A program made the translations under genes and the position numbers. Below the pieces are notes generated by a model that had not been told where the DNA came from, made no database searches, and was given only the letters and a program-made list of their open reading frames with translations. Of a DNA stretch of 41,427 nt, positions 39,601 through 41,427 are shown piece by piece (the first letter of the stretch is position 1; each line of letters starts with the position of its first letter). The DNA is from an uncultured Pseudomonadota bacterium (GTDB lineage Bacteria > Myxococcota_A > Polyangia > HGW-17): the NCBI GenBank assembly GCA_938004375.1, contig CALKWH010000303.1:1-41427 (forward strand), in the 5' to 3' direction.

Positions 39601-40596
39601 ATGAGACTCTCCGCCGCGATCTGCTGTCTGTGCCTGCTCGGCGCGTCCCTCCCCGTGGATGCCCGGGAGCCCCGCCTGTCCGCGACCGGGGGCGGGGGCG
39701 TGCTCCTGAACCTCAACGACCGGGTGGCCGAGGGGGTGTCCACCACTGCGGTGGCCCTGCGCGGCGCGGGGGAACTCGCCCTGTCCGGCCTCTTGCCGGA
39801 CCTGAACGTGCGGGTCGCCGCCGGTCTGGGCCTGGCCCTGTTCCCGGGGACGGCCTTCGTCGGCGACCTCGTCCTGCTCGCGGGGGTGGCGAAACCGTTC
39901 CCCTTCCTCTCCCAGTCCTGGGAGGCCGGCGTGGCCTTCGGTCCCGCGTTCACCCTCGCACCGACCCGGGACGCGGGGAGCACCTGGGTCTCCACCCAGC
40001 TCAAGCTCGACCTGCGCTGCGAGACCTGTCCCCTGGGCGCCGGCGTCTACGTCCTGGTCCAGCAGATCTGGATGGACGACGTCGCAGATCCGTGGATGTT
40101 CGGCGCCGGCGTCGAGGTGCGCTTCGACTTCGCCGGCGGCCCCTCGCCGGTGGTGATGCCCGTCGCCGGTGATCCCTCACCCCGCAAGACCCCGGCCGGA
40201 CCGGCAGTGGACCCTGACGACCCCGACGCCGATGGCGTGAAGGGCGCCGCCGATGCCTGCCCCACCAGCGGCAGCGGCGTCAAGGTAGACGCCACCGGCT
40301 GCGAGGCCGTGGCCGACGGCATGGCGCTCGCCGACGGACTGTTCGCGCCGGGCGGCTCCACCCTCACCGCGACCGGGGAGCGCGAGTCCCGCCGCCTCGC
40401 CGAACTGGTGCTGCGCAACGCCCAGCTCGCGGTGGTGGTTCAGGTGACCGCGGCCGACGACGAGCTGGCCAACCTGCGCTTTCTGGCGATCTCGAAGAAG
40501 CTCGTGGAGCTGGGCGTCCCCGGGAAGCGGATCCTCTCCGGCACCCGCGCCGGCTCTCCCGACAGCGTGACGCTGGCCTTCCGCCTGCTTCTGTGA
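39601..40596 (+). CDS. OmpA-like outer-membrane protein
   Basis: 331 residues. A signal peptide (MRLSAAICCLCLLGASLP, cleavage near VDA-REP) is followed by about 160 residues of amphipathic strands consistent with a small barrel. A short thrombospondin-3-like calcium-binding stretch, DPDDPDADGVKGAADACP, links to a C-terminal domain of about 100 residues that resembles an OmpA domain in size and order (LTATGERESRRLAELVLRN). The peptidoglycan-binding signature is poor, so cell-wall anchoring is uncertain. It starts 4 nt after ffh and probably shares its transcript. A small kinase gene follows after 27 nt. Confidence 0.75.
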   Translation: MRLSAAICCLCLLGASLPVDAREPRLSATGGGGVLLNLNDRVAEGVSTTAVALRGAGELALSGLLPDLNVRVAAGLGLALFPGTAFVGDLVLLAGVAKPFPFLSQSWEAGVAFGPAFTLAPTRDAGSTWVSTQLKLDLRCETCPLGAGVYVLVQQIWMDDVADPWMFGAGVEVRFDFAGGPSPVVMPVAGDPSPRKTPAGPAVDPDDPDADGVKGAADACPTSGSGVKVDATGCEAVADGMALADGLFAPGGSTLTATGERESRRLAELVLRNAQLAVVVQVTAADDELANLRFLAISKKLVELGVPGKRILSGTRAGSPDSVTLAFRLLL

Positions 40597-40623
40597 GATG
40601 GTGGGGTCTCCCGGAGCCGACCC

Positions 40624-41379
40624 ATGCTGTTCTGCCCCCGCTGTCGCAAACTGTTTCACGCCGACGGCGAACTGTGCCCCTTCGACGGCGTCGAACTGGT
40701 CGCCCCGCCGGACCCGCGGATGGGCACCAAGGTGGGGTCCTACCTGCTCCTCGACGTCCTCGGCCGCGGCGGCATGGGCAAGGTCTACAAGGCCGAGCAC
40801 GTCTTCATCGGCCGCGCCTTCGCCGTGAAGGTGCTTCACCCCAAGTTCAAGGACTACCGCGAGTACGTGGAGCGCTTCCTGTTCGAGGCCCGCGCGGCCG
40901 CGAAGATCCAGCACCCGAACATCGTGCAGATCACCGACTTCGGCTACACCGACGACGCGATCCCGTTCTTCGTGATGGAGTACATGGAGGGCGAGGAGCT
41001 CGTCGACCTCGTCGACAAGGCCGCCCCCCTGCCCGTCTACCGCGCGGTGAACATCCTCACCCAGGTGGCCTCGGCCCTGGCGGCCTGCCACGACGAGCAC
41101 ATCGTCCACCAGGATCTCAAGCCCGAGAACATCTTCCTGGTGAAGAAGCAGGGCAAGCGCCAGCTCGTCCACCTGCAGGACGACCCCCAGCGACCCTACC
41201 GTCTGGAGTACGAGGACACCTACGACCAGGTCAAGATCCTGGACTTCGGCGTGGCCCACCTGGCCCGCATCAAGACCGAGAACACCATCGCCGGCACCCC
41301 GGAATACATGGCCCCCGAGCAGGCCCAGGGCGTCATCGGCGACTTCCGCAGCGACATCTACAGCCTGGGCGTGATCTTC
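40624..41379 (+). CDS. Ser/Thr protein kinase, N-terminal part
   Basis: 252 residues up to the adapter. A zinc ribbon opens the protein: CPRCRKLFHADGELCPFDG. The kinase domain follows with the glycine loop LGRGGMGKVYKAE, the ATP Lys at 69 (AVKVLHP), the catalytic loop HQDLKPEN (D164), DFG at 207-209 and GTPEYMAPEQA. The Arg of the usual HRD is Gln, making it a non-RD kinase that may not need activation-loop phosphorylation. An extra segment of about 25 residues (KKQGKRQLVHLQDDPQRPYR region) sits between the catalytic loop and DFG. The rest, probably a transmembrane or sensor part as in myxobacterial kinases, is missing because the contig ends in adapter. Confidence 0.92.
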
Positions 41380-41427
41380 AGATCGGAAGAGCACAAGTCT
41401 GAACTCCAGTCACCGAATACGATCTCG
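41380..41427 (+). other. Illumina TruSeq P7-side adapter with index (not genomic)
   Basis: The sequence AGATCGGAAGAGCACAAGTC and onward matches the TruSeq index adapter, with one substitution (A for C at 41396). CGAATACG at 41414-41421 is an 8-base index, followed by ATCTCG of the P7 arm. The kinase gene is cut here. Confidence 0.98.

Overview
This is a 41.4-kb piece of a high-GC, Gram-negative chromosome with Illumina adapter sequence at both ends (1-47 and 41380-41427). It is therefore an assembled contig whose terminal genes stop at adapters. The gene set points to the myxobacterial/deltaproteobacterial sphere: a CGNGVIEPGEQC-type Cys-rich repeat, RCC1-repeat lipoproteins, a Ser/Thr kinase with an N-terminal zinc ribbon, many lipoproteins and outer-membrane barrels, a short-form aconitase and Buk/Ptb enzymes. 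No rRNA or tRNA was seen, so the taxonomy is an inference from gene content only. Coding is dense; most genes have good AAGGAG-type ribosome sites and several pairs overlap or nearly touch.

Layout. 48-263: end of threonine synthase. 459-1651 (minus): two small AT-richer lipoprotein genes, one with a single RCC1 motif. 2227-2393: a 22-bp minisatellite. 2934-8636: pnp, plsB and amrS, the first two overlapping by 4 nt. 8702-9460: a Tat-type lipoprotein with three 8-Cys modules. 9469-9970: a four-helix-bundle (23S-IVS/S23 family) gene enclosed by complementary GACAAC/GTTGTC repeat arms. 10120-11550: DEAD-box helicase followed by four hairpins. 11824-16189: an acetyl-CoA-synthetase-like protein with a ruined P-loop, then 4 nt later a butyrate kinase-phosphotransacylase fusion whose own phosphate loop is also altered. 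16284-18266 (minus): unknown secreted protein. 18568-20450: RCC1 lipoprotein overlapping a methyltransferase. 20481-24378 (minus): RRM protein, one-domain class III cyclase, and a lipoprotein joining a phosphoesterase to seven propeller-like repeats. 24543-26471: aconitase.

26496-29008 is the most unusual non-coding region: about 1.2 kb packed with perfect hairpins and three copies of a 61-64-bp unit, then an M29 aminopeptidase gene, then two more copies of a hairpin repeat. A 32-bp sequence at 26544 recurs inverted at 28881 (31/32 identical), so repeat and peptidase sit between inverted repeats. 29009-33021 (minus): thioredoxin-like lipoprotein, orphan membrane histidine kinase, peptidase T. 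33462-41379 (plus): canonical acetyl-CoA synthetase, an outer-membrane barrel, an unknown cytosolic protein, Ffh with an M-domain insertion, an OmpA-like protein, and the start of a non-RD Ser/Thr kinase.

Themes: acetate/acyl-CoA metabolism (canonical Acs, Acs-like protein, Buk-Ptb, aconitase), peptide scavenging (M29, PepT), RNA turnover and remodelling (PNPase, DEAD-box helicase, RRM protein), and envelope proteins. The best candidates for something undescribed are the arm-flanked four-helix-bundle cassette, the Acs-like/Buk-Ptb pair with lost nucleotide loops, and the hairpin array around the M29 gene.
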